Origin: Chiua virens
Lineage: Eukaryota; Basidiomycota; Agaricomycetes; Boletales; Boletaceae
NCBI GenBank assembly: GCA_019787685.1
Contig: JAHNUO010000005.1
Location: 1,550,001-1,614,000 of the forward strand
Length of the DNA: 64,000 nt
Direction: 5' to 3'
The translations under genes were made by a program, and so were the position numbers. Below, piece by piece: positions 21,703 through 33,900 of this stretch. The notes beneath the pieces were generated by a model that did not search any database, had not been told where the DNA came from, and saw only the letters and a program-made list of their open reading frames with translations. The number at the start of each line of letters is the position of its first letter. The first letter of the stretch is position 1.

Positions 21703-23642
21703 TCATTTCAAGGCCTTCTTCATTTTCTAGGGTGAAAAAGACCATCAATATTGAGCCGACACGGAACGTGAGGAAATATACCTCTTCCATCTCATCCAGA
21801 TCGTTCGTTTCAATGCGGACAATCTTCTTTCCGAGAGTCTTTTCAATCTCTTCCATCTGCAGCCATGTTCTCTTGTCGTGAACAAAGTTGATCGAAATGC
21901 CTTTACGTCCAAAACGGCCAGTACGCCCTGTGTCGTCCGTTAGTATTTGTGAGGACGAGCCATACTATCAATGGGCGTACCAATGCGGTGAATGTAGGTT
22001 TCGATGTCCGGTCTACCATCACCGGAATGGGAATTTCCGCGCTCGTTCATAAGTGGGAGGTCATAGTTGACAACCATGTTGACTTGAAGAATATCAATAC
22101 CACGGGCGATGACATTTGTCGTGATCAGGACTTTCTCTCGACCCTCACGGAAACTGTCAATAATAGCATCACGCTCAGAAGCATCCTTCGCTCCGTGAAG
22201 CGAGGCAACTCTGTGACCTTCAGTAGTCATCCGCTGAGAGATTCTGTCCGCGGTACGCCGGTGCTAGGAATGTGGTTATCCGCTTGTTCAGGTTCCACCA
22301 GGGCAACAACCACTCACTTGACAGAAAATGATACTTTGGCCGATCGTGAGTAGCTGATATAGTGAAACCAGAATGTCATATTTGTGTTCCTCATCACGGC
22401 AGTCCATGTAGAATTGACGTATTCCCTCTACCGACAATTCCTCCTTCTGAAGCTCAATCTTGTTGGCACTTGGAGCAAACTTGTTTGCAAAGATCCGTAC
22501 ATGGTCAGGGAACGTGGCGGAGAATAGGATAATTTGGGGAGGTTGCGTTCGAGGTAAGAGACTGATGAGATACCGCGTCAGCGACGTGGGTCGTGAAGGC
22601 GTAGTTAATTTACTTTTTGACTCTGAGTGTCTGATCTCCTAAACCATCTTGGTCTAGCATATTATCAGCTTCGTCAAGTACGAAAACCTTTATTCCCGAC
22701 GGATCTATAACTTTCCGTTTGAGAAGATCGGTCATGGTGCCGGGAGTACCGACGACGATTTGTGCTGTTATCCTAGTGACGTCTTTGGGCAGATTGTCCT
22801 TTATGGCATATTCAGTCTGCACCTGAGTGAACTTTCCCATTGCCACAACGACCGACATAATCTGTCGTGCAAGCTCCCGTGAAGGGGCAAGACAAATCGC
22901 CTGAAGTAACATCAGACACTACCTTTACCAGATTCAATAATTCAGTCGCGTACTTGTGTTTGATTGAGTGAGAAATCAACCCTGCTTAACATCGTGAGGA
23001 CGAATGCTGCAGTCTTTCCTGTGCCAGATTGTGACTGTCCAATCATGTTCTGGGGTCTGCGCGCGTGATAAGGAATGAATCGATAGAGTATGTGTGGGAT
23101 AGTACCCACGGATTGGAGAGAAGAAGGGGTAACGCGCGTTCTTGAATTTTGGACGGTTTTGAGAAACCCAATGCATACAGTCCCTTGAGCAAATCTTGAT
23201 GTCTGGAGAAAAGGTGAGAGCCATGCTAAGCTTACTGCTGAACGACTTACAGGCCCAACTGTTCAAACGATTTCGCGCTGTACAAAGGAGAGTTTGGATC
23301 GGCTTGTTGATCTGCTAGTGTGACCTATCAACCGTGGTGAACGGACAATGTATCGACACGCCGAGCAGATCACCCACCGTAACCTCAAAGGAAGACGATA
23401 TTAAATCGGTAGTCTCTAACATGTTGAGATAGATGTGAATGTGGCGATATGGGAAAGCATTTGATGCACACACCTGCACTAGTATCTTGCGCATCTTCGG
23501 GTTTCTTCACTTCGCTCTCTTTCACTTCGGGTTTCAAGTTCGCAATCTCTGAAGATGAATCAGCAGCGCAACAGTACATTCGATCCATTTAGCTACCATC
23601 GCCTGTTTTTGGCGTGTAGAAACCTTCCGCATCCTTTTGCAT
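21703..23642 (-). CDS. DBP5: DEAD-box RNA helicase DBP5/DDX19 (mRNA export)
   Basis: ATP-dependent RNA helicase that remodels mRNPs on the cytoplasmic face of the nuclear pore. Start [16 protein letters not shown]. An acidic N-terminal segment leads to the conserved entry [62 protein letters not shown] (Walker A), [29 protein letters not shown] (DEAD box), [11 protein letters not shown] (SAT), [45 protein letters not shown] and [23 protein letters not shown] last mini-exon KMKKALK precedes [12 protein letters not shown] and the C-terminus identify DBP5 rather than other DEAD proteins. About ten short introns all join in frame. It is divergent from the adenylyltransferase gene with 222 bases between start codons. 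Confidence 0.93.
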
Positions 23643-23864
23643 GGTTCAAATGTTGACGAAGATGAAAGACCTTGATGCCATCGTTCCCTTTTGTTTGCAC
23701 CAATTGCCTGACTCAGCAGTCTCGCTCATCTAATCTATCAGCCACAGCCACTGTGTGTTCAGTGCGTCCGAGTCAGATCCCACCAGGTAAGCAAGTCTTT
23801 TATATACGTGTCCCAGGTTACCTGAAATGATGTCAATCATGACCAGACGGAACCGTTTTTCGAC

Positions 23865-24859
23865 ATGGTTCACCCTCGAGCTCCTACTATCCCATCTGCA
23901 TTCGCCACCCATGCCCTGCAGCTACTTCAGCAAGTACAGCGCGGGATATCGCCTATTGAGCTCGTATACACAACTCACGAGTACTGGCCACTTCGACTCG
24001 AGGACTGGCAAATCACATACGTCCCACGCTCCGTATATCTGTCCTCGACTCCTCATTCAATCCCCCAACCCTGGCGCACTTGGCACTGGCCAATTCCCTT
24101 CAACCGTTGTCACACCAGGGCTTCCCTACTTCCCATCAGGTATACGATGCGCAATTGTTACTGCTCTCCGTCCGCAATGCAGACAAAAGCTTGAATCCGG
24201 GAGATGCAACATTCCTTCAACGACTTGAAATGATGCGCCTCCTCTCTGACGACATGCGTTCTTCTCACCTTGCAGAATCAGGTGGTGAATCTTCACAAGC
24301 GGGAGGCAACGTTGCTGTCGCCATTATAGATGAGCCGACGTTTGTCCGGAAGTCAACCATCTTACTTCGCTTCCTCCGAGAAAGGTTAGCTGCAGTCGTC
24401 AGACCATCTGATTCCCTCAACCGTTGCGCCGGTATACCTGAATCGGGCCGAAATGCATTGTACCAGTTCCCTTCGCCAGAACTCACGTTCCTCATGGGTT
24501 CCGATACCCTCGTCCGTCTATTTTCCCCAAAATATTACCCCTCTGAACAAGCTATGGTTCAGATGCTTCGGAAGTTTCTCTCTCCGGACGAGGAAGGATC
24601 TCGCATAGTGTGTGCCGACAGACTCAGAGGCACCGCCAATTTGAACGCTGTCATCAATCTGGATAAGGCCCAATTGGAGGTAGCACACGAATTCGTACAA
24701 AGTGATCGTATAACGTTCATTGACATCGGTGCCGAGGAACAAACTTATAGCTCCACCGAAGTACGAGCGAAAGTCGCTGCCAGGGATGGATCATGGATGC
24801 GATTGGTCACAACTGCAATCGCGAGTTATATTATCACACATGAGATTTACTTAGGATAA
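23865..24859 (+). CDS. NMN adenylyltransferase-like / cytidylyltransferase-family protein (apparent frame break)
   Basis: Nucleotidylyltransferase-fold protein likely to act on nicotinamide mononucleotide or a related substrate. The ATP-binding start motif is SVLDSSFNPPTLAHLALANS, a variant of the usual GxFNPxTxxH. LLLSVRNADKSLNPGDATFLQRLEMM, PELTFLMGSDTLVRLFSPKYY, FLSPDEEGSRIVCADR and the nucleotide-binding end SSTEVRAKVA follow, with the end at YLG. The N-terminal 55 residues (MVHPRAPTIPSAF to IELVYTTHEYWPL) fit the family but lie in a different frame. The frames change between about 24001 and 24036, equivalent to one missing base (for example in a C run) or two extra. No usable intron connects them. 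No other introns are evident in this gene. Confidence 0.75.
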
Positions 24860-24989
24860 GGGAGGTAACAACAACGTAAGAATTTATTCCAGTATTTCGT
24901 GTCATACAGGACAGCACGTCTAAACAACGAATGTTCCTGGGAATATATACATGTCTCATCAGGTATGTATGTGCGTTAAGACAAAGAAA

Positions 24990-27900
24990 TTATAGTGTGG
25001 ATTGTGCAAATGCGATAGCGACAGTCTAGTCGCAGAGAGTGAGTACTTGAATATATCCGTCGTTGCCTAACGCACCTCGGAATGACTTAACGATACATGA
25101 ACACGCTTGATGCCTTTACTACGGGCAGCAGCCTCTGCGTCACCATGAAGAGTGACTGTTGGTACGCCCGCTTCGTTGGGAAGAATCTCAATATCCTTCA
25201 TGGCAGCAGCAGCACCCTTCGAAGATATACCAAGTGACTTGAAGACCGCCTCTTTTCCGACCCAACGGGAAGCGAAGGAAGAGGGAGGTGATGGCTGAGC
25301 ACGGCAGTAGGCGGCTTCTGCTTGGGTGAAGTTGCGTTCAATGAAGGTCAGGTTCCATGAAGGAACAGATGAAATCAACTCTGGATAGGGATAGGGAAAG
25401 TGTCAGATACGAGGGCGCTTGGAGTGCATAAAAGATCACCTTGATCAACCCCAACCCCAACGGTCGAACTAGTAGATGCTAAGGCTTCGGTGACAGTCTT
25501 CACATTCGCAACGTCGAATGGCACAGCTTTGTCAAGATTATTGGTGTAGGAATAGCTGCGCGTCTTTGGATCGAAGGATGCACGAGCCATCGGGTTCATG
25601 AGAACTGGTTGTTCAAGCTCGGGGCTGTATGGTGGTCCATCTTTGATTCTGACCAATGAATTGGATGTCATCATCTCGGACATGACCTTGTAAGCCTCTT
25701 GGTAACGCCTCTGGTTGCGAGATTTATAGGATTCGTAGGTGGAAGGATCCAGGGTAGCGAAGAGGTAACGAGGATGGACGATGAGAGCAGTACCGCCAAC
25801 TTGACCGAAACCGAACGAGGACTAATAAAATGTGAATCAGGAAATCAATCGTTAGCGAAGATCCACCAACCATGACACCCGCGCGAATTCCGTTCGTGTG
25901 GATAGACTTCGAAGGGAACATGAGATAATGATGCGCCTCGAATCTAGCGTCAATGTTACTTTATGTAGAAGGTTAGCCGTAAACGAAAACTGGGCGAGTC
26001 GCGTAGACTTACTCGCAGTTGCGATTTCCAGGAATGATGCCTGTGTCTACTGTCTGTAAGAGACCCGCCATTTGCCACGCGGCTGATCCACCCTTTGAAT
26101 GGCCAAGCAAACTCTTTTGAGCCATCACGGGAACAGCGTTGCCATGGGTGCGCGACATCGTAGCCAGGATGTTATGCCACATCTCCGTCTCATTCTTCTC
26201 GTTGGCTCCAGTGCTCGTACCATGGATCGAAAGAACGCCGATATCGTCGGCGGTTAATCCCCAGACAGCAAGGGCGCGACGCACGGGTCCGACTCGAGCA
26301 TCAGATCCTTCAAGCATACCATATGTGGCTAGAGCTTCGCTGTCCTGGCGGCGAAGCCTCTTTTTCGATGTCAGCGATGCGGGATGCGAAATATTCCTCG
26401 TTAAATGTGCCATCCTTTGATTTCTGCTCCTCGACTTCCTCACGAAGTTGGGCGTGTTCATGACTGAGCCAGTCCGAAATCTGCTCACGCCGGAACGCAA
26501 TCTGGCGGGAACGGTACTCAAGACTGAGGGACGGGAGAGGGTATTTAGACGGTAGCTCTCGAGCAACTGAGAGAGCACCACGTCCAGGAGCAGGAATGGA
26601 ACGCCCAGCCTTGTCACTAAAGTGACTAAGTACGTAGCAAGCCAGTATGAATAGAAAAGCTTACGTCGAAGTGGAGGTGAATGCTAGTATACCACGGATA
26701 GGAGCACCAAGCTCAATGGCAGTTTTTGCGTTCATGACGATGTGAATACCAGTGCCTTGGGACTCCATGAACTAATCGACGGGGTCAAGAAAGGTGTAGC
26801 GGCGATATTGCACTGATCACTTACCCCTGAACGGGTCGTGGTAGTAGGGCGTGACATCTCCGTAGGCTCGCGTCCCATGACGAATTCAGTCTCGGCATTA
26901 CTTGTAGCCTTCATATTGGCAAACTCGAAAGATCCTTCTTCACTCAGGTCATCGAAACCACCAGCAATCATGACCTTTGCCTTGCCGGAAAGAATGGTAT
27001 CGCATGCAATCTCGAGAGACTGCAATGCAGTTGCGCTGCAGGAAAACGAGTTGAACGAAAGAAGACAGACAGACAATACTGCGCACCAGGCCCCGACAGG
27101 GATCTTCACAGGTCCACTTGAAGACATCAAAAGCAGGTTAATCCAACCAGCGACAGTATTGATGAACCTGATTTTCACGGTAAGTGGCGTGATCTGATAT
27201 GAAAAGGAGGGACCCACGTTTCCTGAAGAATGTCATTCTGCACTTCCTTCTCCTCACGACGGTCCTTGAACATCTTGGCCAGTGACTCGGTGCCTCCCAT
27301 GCCACTCCCTACACAGGTTCCAACCTCGGAAGGGTGGAAGTGATTGTACAGTTCATAAGGGTCAGTGATACCAGACATGTTGAGAGCCTCTGCAGTGCAC
27401 ACCAAGGCCCAGAGAGTAGCTCGATCTGTCTGAGCGATGATATCCACCGGGATGCCGTATCTACCAGCATCCCATCCAGTTGGAATCTGTCCAGCGACCA
27501 AACGGCTGAAGCGGAATGCCTTGGGAACGAAAACGCGAGCGCCCTTCTTGAACTTTACGAACCACTGATCGCCCTCCGCGGTCCAGATGTCGCATTTGTC
27601 ACCGTGCTCATACTTAAACTTCTCTGCTTCTGACTGGGCGACCTCAATAGGTTCTAGGTCGTGTATGAGTTCAACTTCTTGATTGAAAACTTTCTTCTTG
27701 GGATCATAACCACGGAAGAGCTCGGGTTCTGCGAACTTTTAGTTTCATATAGACGTGATTCAAGCAGTCTCACCGATCAAGCGGACACCAGCGTGCCTGA
27801 GTATCTCCGTCTCGTAACGGCCGCGTACGTCCTTGTCATCGACCGGTTCTCCAGTTTGGGCGTCTACCCAGCCAACGTACAAGGAGCCATCCTTGAGACG

Positions 27901-30900
27901 ACCGTCAAAGTGCTTGATGAATCCCATAATCCAAGCCATCTCAATGCAGCCTTCAATGGTGAACTCTCCCTTCGCTTCCATCTCCCATCGCGTGCGCGAG
28001 CTTCCCCATGGACCGACCTCGGCAAATCCGGTAATAACAACGACTTTCTCCAGGTCAATGATGCCTCGGAGTTCGCTAAGATCATCAAGAGCAGCAGCAG
28101 GCTCGAGTGCGGGGAAGTTGAACTTGAAGTTGGCACGAGGGACAACGTTGACAGTTTGTAATACCCGTTCGCCTTCGACGCCATTGATCGTCTTGAAGTC
28201 AAGGGCATTGTCCCTGGCGATTGCACGACGAAGTTCACTCTTCTCATTCAAGCTCAAGCGAATGCGCGTCGTGATCTCGGCAAGATCTGGCAGGCGATCC
28301 ATCCCGCCATTAAGGTCGGCCCAAATCGGCTCAACCTGTGTGATGCTGAAGAGGAGGGGATGCATAAGCCCAAGAATGTTGAATGCCATCTCCTTCGCCG
28401 AGAATGTGCGAACACCATAGCTTTCAAGTTCGTGTGCAACAGTATTCGTAGCGTCCATCAACCCGGTGCCCCGGGTCCATCTACAATAACAAAAGGAACC
28501 AAGTAAAATGCGACACCGATTTCAACGAGTTAGAATTTCTTACCCAATCACAGCGCCGGCTAGACACAGATACTCGCCCCAACTCTCGGAGTTCCAGCGC
28601 TGGAAGAGCGTCTCCAGGGCGATTTTTGATTCCGAATACAGCCCATCATTACCAAATAGACCATGGTTGGGAGACAAAGGAAGGATGACCTGGGTGGGTC
28701 GCGTGACAAATTGACGTGATGCCTTCTTTGTTTTGACGGCACCGAGAATTCGGAGGAGATTGACCAGCATAATGCGATGGGCTAGCTCTGATTTATCGTC
28801 CAACCCGTCGATTTCTCGGCCGTTTTCTGGGATTGCAGCGAAAGGAAGGATGTAATCGAGGTCCATGCCAAGGGTAGCGTATATGTAATCGACCAGAGCC
28901 TCCACATCCTGTTTTGAGCCCTGATTGAAGGGAACAACGGTCAATGCAGAACCCCGCGCTCCGTAACTTTGGTATATGGATTGGTAGTATGCAACGGTCG
29001 AGCGACTGTAGCGAGAAGTGGTGATAACGACATGAGCACCGCCAGAAAGAAGACCTTTGAGAATTTCGACCCCAATTGAGCCTTTACCGACGCCCGTGAG
29101 CAGCGCATTCTTATCCTTGAAGGTTGTGCCTGAGGTTGCTATCTCATGAAGGATGTCCAGGTAAACACCGGTCAAATTGCTTGAGTACTCCCAGTTGCTT
29201 CCGACTTTGCGTTTGAGGTGCAACAGTGGCACTTTGTCGTCGGATACTGGCATGACAGCAGAAACCTGGGGTCGGAGGAATTGAGACGAGGAGCGACGAC
29301 TTCGCAGGCGTGTGCGGATTTGCTCTGGACCTTTCCTAAGAGAGCGCACGACACCCTCGTACAAAGCCTTGATACGGTTCTTCTGATCCTGGCTAATTCC
29401 CGGCTGAGATTTTACGACAGTCCAAAGTTTGAGCACGTCTTCTTGGACTTTCTGAATGTTGACAGTAGAAATGGTATCGCCACTAGCCATTTCCTCGACA
29501 TACGCTTCCAACTTGCGAACGTTCTCTCGAACAACCTCGGAATAAACAATGTCGCCTTTCGCCGTGACCTCAGTATGCGGGGCGGTAGGGAATGTCACTA
29601 CAAACCGAGTCAACTACGCGGAAGGAAGTCTTGCTCATTCGCTTACCATCTTTGTAGACAGGGGGTTGCCCTAGAACCTCTCTCGTATTATCAATGAGCT
29701 GCTGACCGAATTGTTTCGCAAGCGCATATGTGTCGCCTTTCTCCGGATTGCAGCGGTCAATGTGATATTGCATATAAGTCAGGAGCTCAGGATCCGCCCT
29801 GTTAAGGAGAGCAATGCAACGAGCAGTGAGTTCTCGGTCGACCGTCGTAAGGCGGCCGTGTATGATGTCGTAGTACATAAGCAGTGCGTCCTGACGAACC
29901 CAATTCCAAGAGGAGTCGAAATGACGGGCTTTCAACGGATCAAAGGAAGGCTGTATTCCATCGATATACGTGTCGCCGTGCTCTCGTGCGATCGAGTCGA
30001 GACGAACCTGGAGTTGGGAAGACGTGGCTTTTTCTTTATCATGAGCAATCTCCCCAGCCCGAGAATCGCGGTTCAGATATCGCATGTAGAGTTCGATGTG
30101 TTGGGCAGCAAAACGATCCTGTTCGGCTTTGAATTTCAAAAACTCTTCACTATTGATCATTGTGCCTCCTGCTCCACCGCCACTGGGACCGCCAGAACCT
30201 CCACTGGACAAGGATATGCCGGAGCGCTGAGCGTACACCTTAACGACGGTGTCCAACCATGCCTTGCCCTCGACTTCAGATGACAGACGCTTCGCCGGTT
30301 CTGTAGTAGTTCCCAGCAGGAGGACACCGTCTGCCCGCGACGAACCCAACCCCCAGGTCTTCGACAAGTACCCCTTGATTGCGGAAGCATTGAATCCTCC
30401 GGGCATTTTTCCACCAATGAGGCGCGAAATGAGTCCTGATGTGTATTTGCCAAGTGTTCCGGGATGTCCGACGGCTAAAGCAGATCCGAGTTCTTCAAGC
30501 GGTAGCTCTTCACCTTTTTCGGGAGCAGAGGTGAACTCGAGTTGGAGGTCGCCCAGGATTTCGTTTTGTAGAGTAGACTTTCCCCCAACGAGGTCTTTGA
30601 TCGACTTTGACAGCGGAACTTCCTCGACCTTCTTCTTCAACTTTTGAGCGATAATATAGAGAAGAATGTCAGCAGCCTTCAGAGGTACATCTTCAATGGC
30701 GGCTGCGCTCGCTGTCAGAGCAACAACCGCAGACGCCGGGGCCGGGGTGGGTACAGAGGAAGCGACAGTGGCAGGCGGTTCGGCCACGGTGGCTTCGGAA
30801 GCAGTCGAAGCTTCGTCTTCGAAGAGATAATAAATCTCGCGTGCATTCTTGGCGTGACAGAGAATCGCTCGTTTACGACTGACTGCATCGTCCTGAGCTT

Positions 30901-33900
30901 CGTACTTGGCCTTCAATGTTCGCGTCGCCATACCAGTCAATGTAGGTGATGGACCGAGTTCGATGAACCGTTCGAAGCGATATTGCGTGAACAACAGATC
31001 CTGTGTTTCAATCCAACGGACCGGCGAGGCGAATTGGTAGGATAGCAACTCCACGAGAATCGTGTAGGCTAGTCTCTGGCGTTGCTCGGGAGATGCCCAA
31101 CTTTCTTGATCCCACTTTTTGAGAACTTTGTCAAGGCGAGGCGACGATGTTTGGTCGTATATCAGCTGCGCGTATTCCTTGGTAATAGCAAACGGTTTCG
31201 CGACCAGGTTCGGGATGTATTTTCCTATCAACATGTCCGGGTTGAGTAGGGAAGGATTGATCTTCTTGGATAAATCTGGGGCAAATGCATCTTCAAAGAC
31301 ATCCCAGTTACAAATAAAAATCGAAAACTCACAAGCCCTGAAAGGCATAACGCCAGCCCAGAGATATCTAGAATGGAAAGGCACGTCGATCCCGGGAAGA
31401 GGGATTGTTGCAAAACCGCGTTCAAGTTTGATATAACCCTCGGCCTCTTGTAGCTCTTTAGCGCGCCCGAATGACTCAGAAACAATGTCGCCCAACATCT
31501 GCTTCACTTTCTCCACCGTGAACGTCTCCGTGAGCTACACCAAACAACCTGAGTTACTATTCCACCAACAGGGAAGAACCAACGCGTACCTTCGCAATGT
31601 CGATTTTCTGGAGCTTCAAGTAATTCAACACATTGGTCATCGTCTGCAACGCGACCAACTCTCCTGCACAAACATATTGTTGACCCTGAAGCCATTTGTT
31701 AGAAACACGTTGACAAATACAAGGCAATACCCACCTCAACATTGTAGTTGACGATCTCAAGAAGAGTGCCTGTACTGGTAGAAATGGTATCCACAACCTC
31801 ACGAAGCGCAGCATCTGTAAAAGTCTTCGAGATACGACTGGGGTTAACGGCACACATAGCATAATTGGATCGGTTGTGAGCATCGCGTTCAACAGCCCGT
31901 TGCATGGTAATGCCACGGTAGAAGACGACGTCGACGAGCGCGGATATATGGAGGACATCAGCGATGGAGGCAAGGGCAGAGTATTCTCCAAGGGAGTGAC
32001 CGGCGAAGGCACAATCTTTCTGTACAAAACCCTTGGCACGCATGTCCTCGAACGCGGCCTTCTCGGTGACGACCAGAGCTATCTGAGCAAACTGAGTGGC
32101 GAAAAGCAACCCATTCGGATGACTGAAAGTATACTTGGGCGTGCGCACGTCGATATCAGCAAACAGAGGTAGCGTTTTGACATTTCCATCCTTATCCATC
32201 GTGTCGTACGTCATATCCATATAACGTTGGCGAATTGCCTGGCCCTTGATGCCACCGAAGTGAATGGTCTTCTCCTTTGGGTTATCCTTGACGATCTCGA
32301 CGATTGAGAAACCATAAACTGCGAGAAGATGGGTGTCGGCACCGTCCCAAACGGCACGAGCGGCAGGAGAGGTGTTGTACAGATCCATGCCCATGCCAGG
32401 TTCTTGCGATCCTTGACCAGTGAAGACGTATACCGTGGTGGCCTGCGCGACCTCCGCAGTGCCTTGAAGCACCTTTTCGCCTTGCTGATTGGATGTCTCC
32501 ACATTGACGACCATGTTACCGTCGCGCATCCCGATGTGTCGTATCTTAGCCGTCAATTCATCCCCCGGGAGCACCATACCGACAAAGGAGACATCGTATC
32601 TAGAGAAATGCATAAACACATCTCAAACCTGACTTAAGACTGCAGGATAACTTACGCGATAACTCGGTCTGGATTGCCTTCGGCAACAACGTTCTCTACA
32701 TAACGGCGTGTGGCAGCACTTGACCACATGCCGTGAGTGATAGTCCCGGGAAGAGCAGCGAAATCCGAGAAGTACGGGTTAACATGAATTGGGTTGAAAT
32801 CGCCGGAGATGAAGGAGTAAGGTTCGTTGGAAAGAGGAGCGGTAAACGTGGTTGAGGATACTGTTCGACATCGTATATCCTTCGTTCGTCAACGGCGTAA
32901 GTCGACCTTCTGGAACACCATGACGCTGAAGGTAAGCCACTACGGGATTGCCCTGACATCCCTCTTGGTTGAACTCCACTGAGGCAACCTTCTTCAGGCG
33001 CTTGAGCTGATCGCGCATGTATACATCGCCATTGACACAGACATCGCGGTATGAAGTCTTGTCCTTGAACGTGACCTGAGACTGTACCCGGAACACAAGC
33101 GTCATGCCCGCCTTGGGAGGAATTGTTTCATCTTCCCACAAAAGCCATTCCTTGGATTGAACTACGCCGACAGCAGCATCGTTTGCCAATTGGACGACAT
33201 AATCAGGTTCATCCACCGTCTCGAAGGTGTTCTCATAGTCGTCGAAGCGCCCACGGTAAAGGAAAGAGGACACAACCTCAATGATAGGCTGACCGTCGCG
33301 GTATACGTTACCTTTCACTTGAACAACTTTTCCAGCGTCTGTGTTTTTAACAGATGCAATACGAGCGTCCGCAATGCACGCATCGCCTGCCACCAATGGC
33401 TTTGCGCCAGGAACCAGACGGAAGCCATTAGAAAGGTGGACAAGCTTCAATAAGTCGCCGTCAATTGCATCAGGAAAGATGGACCGCATGATGGCCTGAC
33501 CAGAGACGTTATTCTCGTTACTGAACAATGGTCGAGGGACGCACCTGCCAGCCAGTCACAATAGCGAAATCCATTGGGGCTTTGACAACCTCCGTACGGG
33601 CAGTCTTGAATGCCTCGTTCTGGTTGCCAACGACATTACAAAACGTCTCGATATCGTTGGCAGACACCACGACTTCCGGACCAATGAAAGTCTCGCGTAT
33701 ATCAATTTCTGGGCGTGTGTGCTCGCCACCAAACCACAATTTCCAGTAGAAGTCTTTGATGCGACCGTTGCGGCCTTCGGATACCTCATGTATAGGCATC
33801 GAGCCCATGCTAGAAACATACTTGAACTGAAGATAGAGAGGGACCGAGACCTCGCGGCGATCCTCAAAGAAGGTAACATCAATCAAGCCTGAAGATGCTG

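Noticed and set aside
26000..26000. FAS seemed to lose several residues between NRNC and FEAHHYLMF.
   Set aside because: Using the earlier acceptor ataaag gives [15 protein letters not shown], the full conserved sequence.
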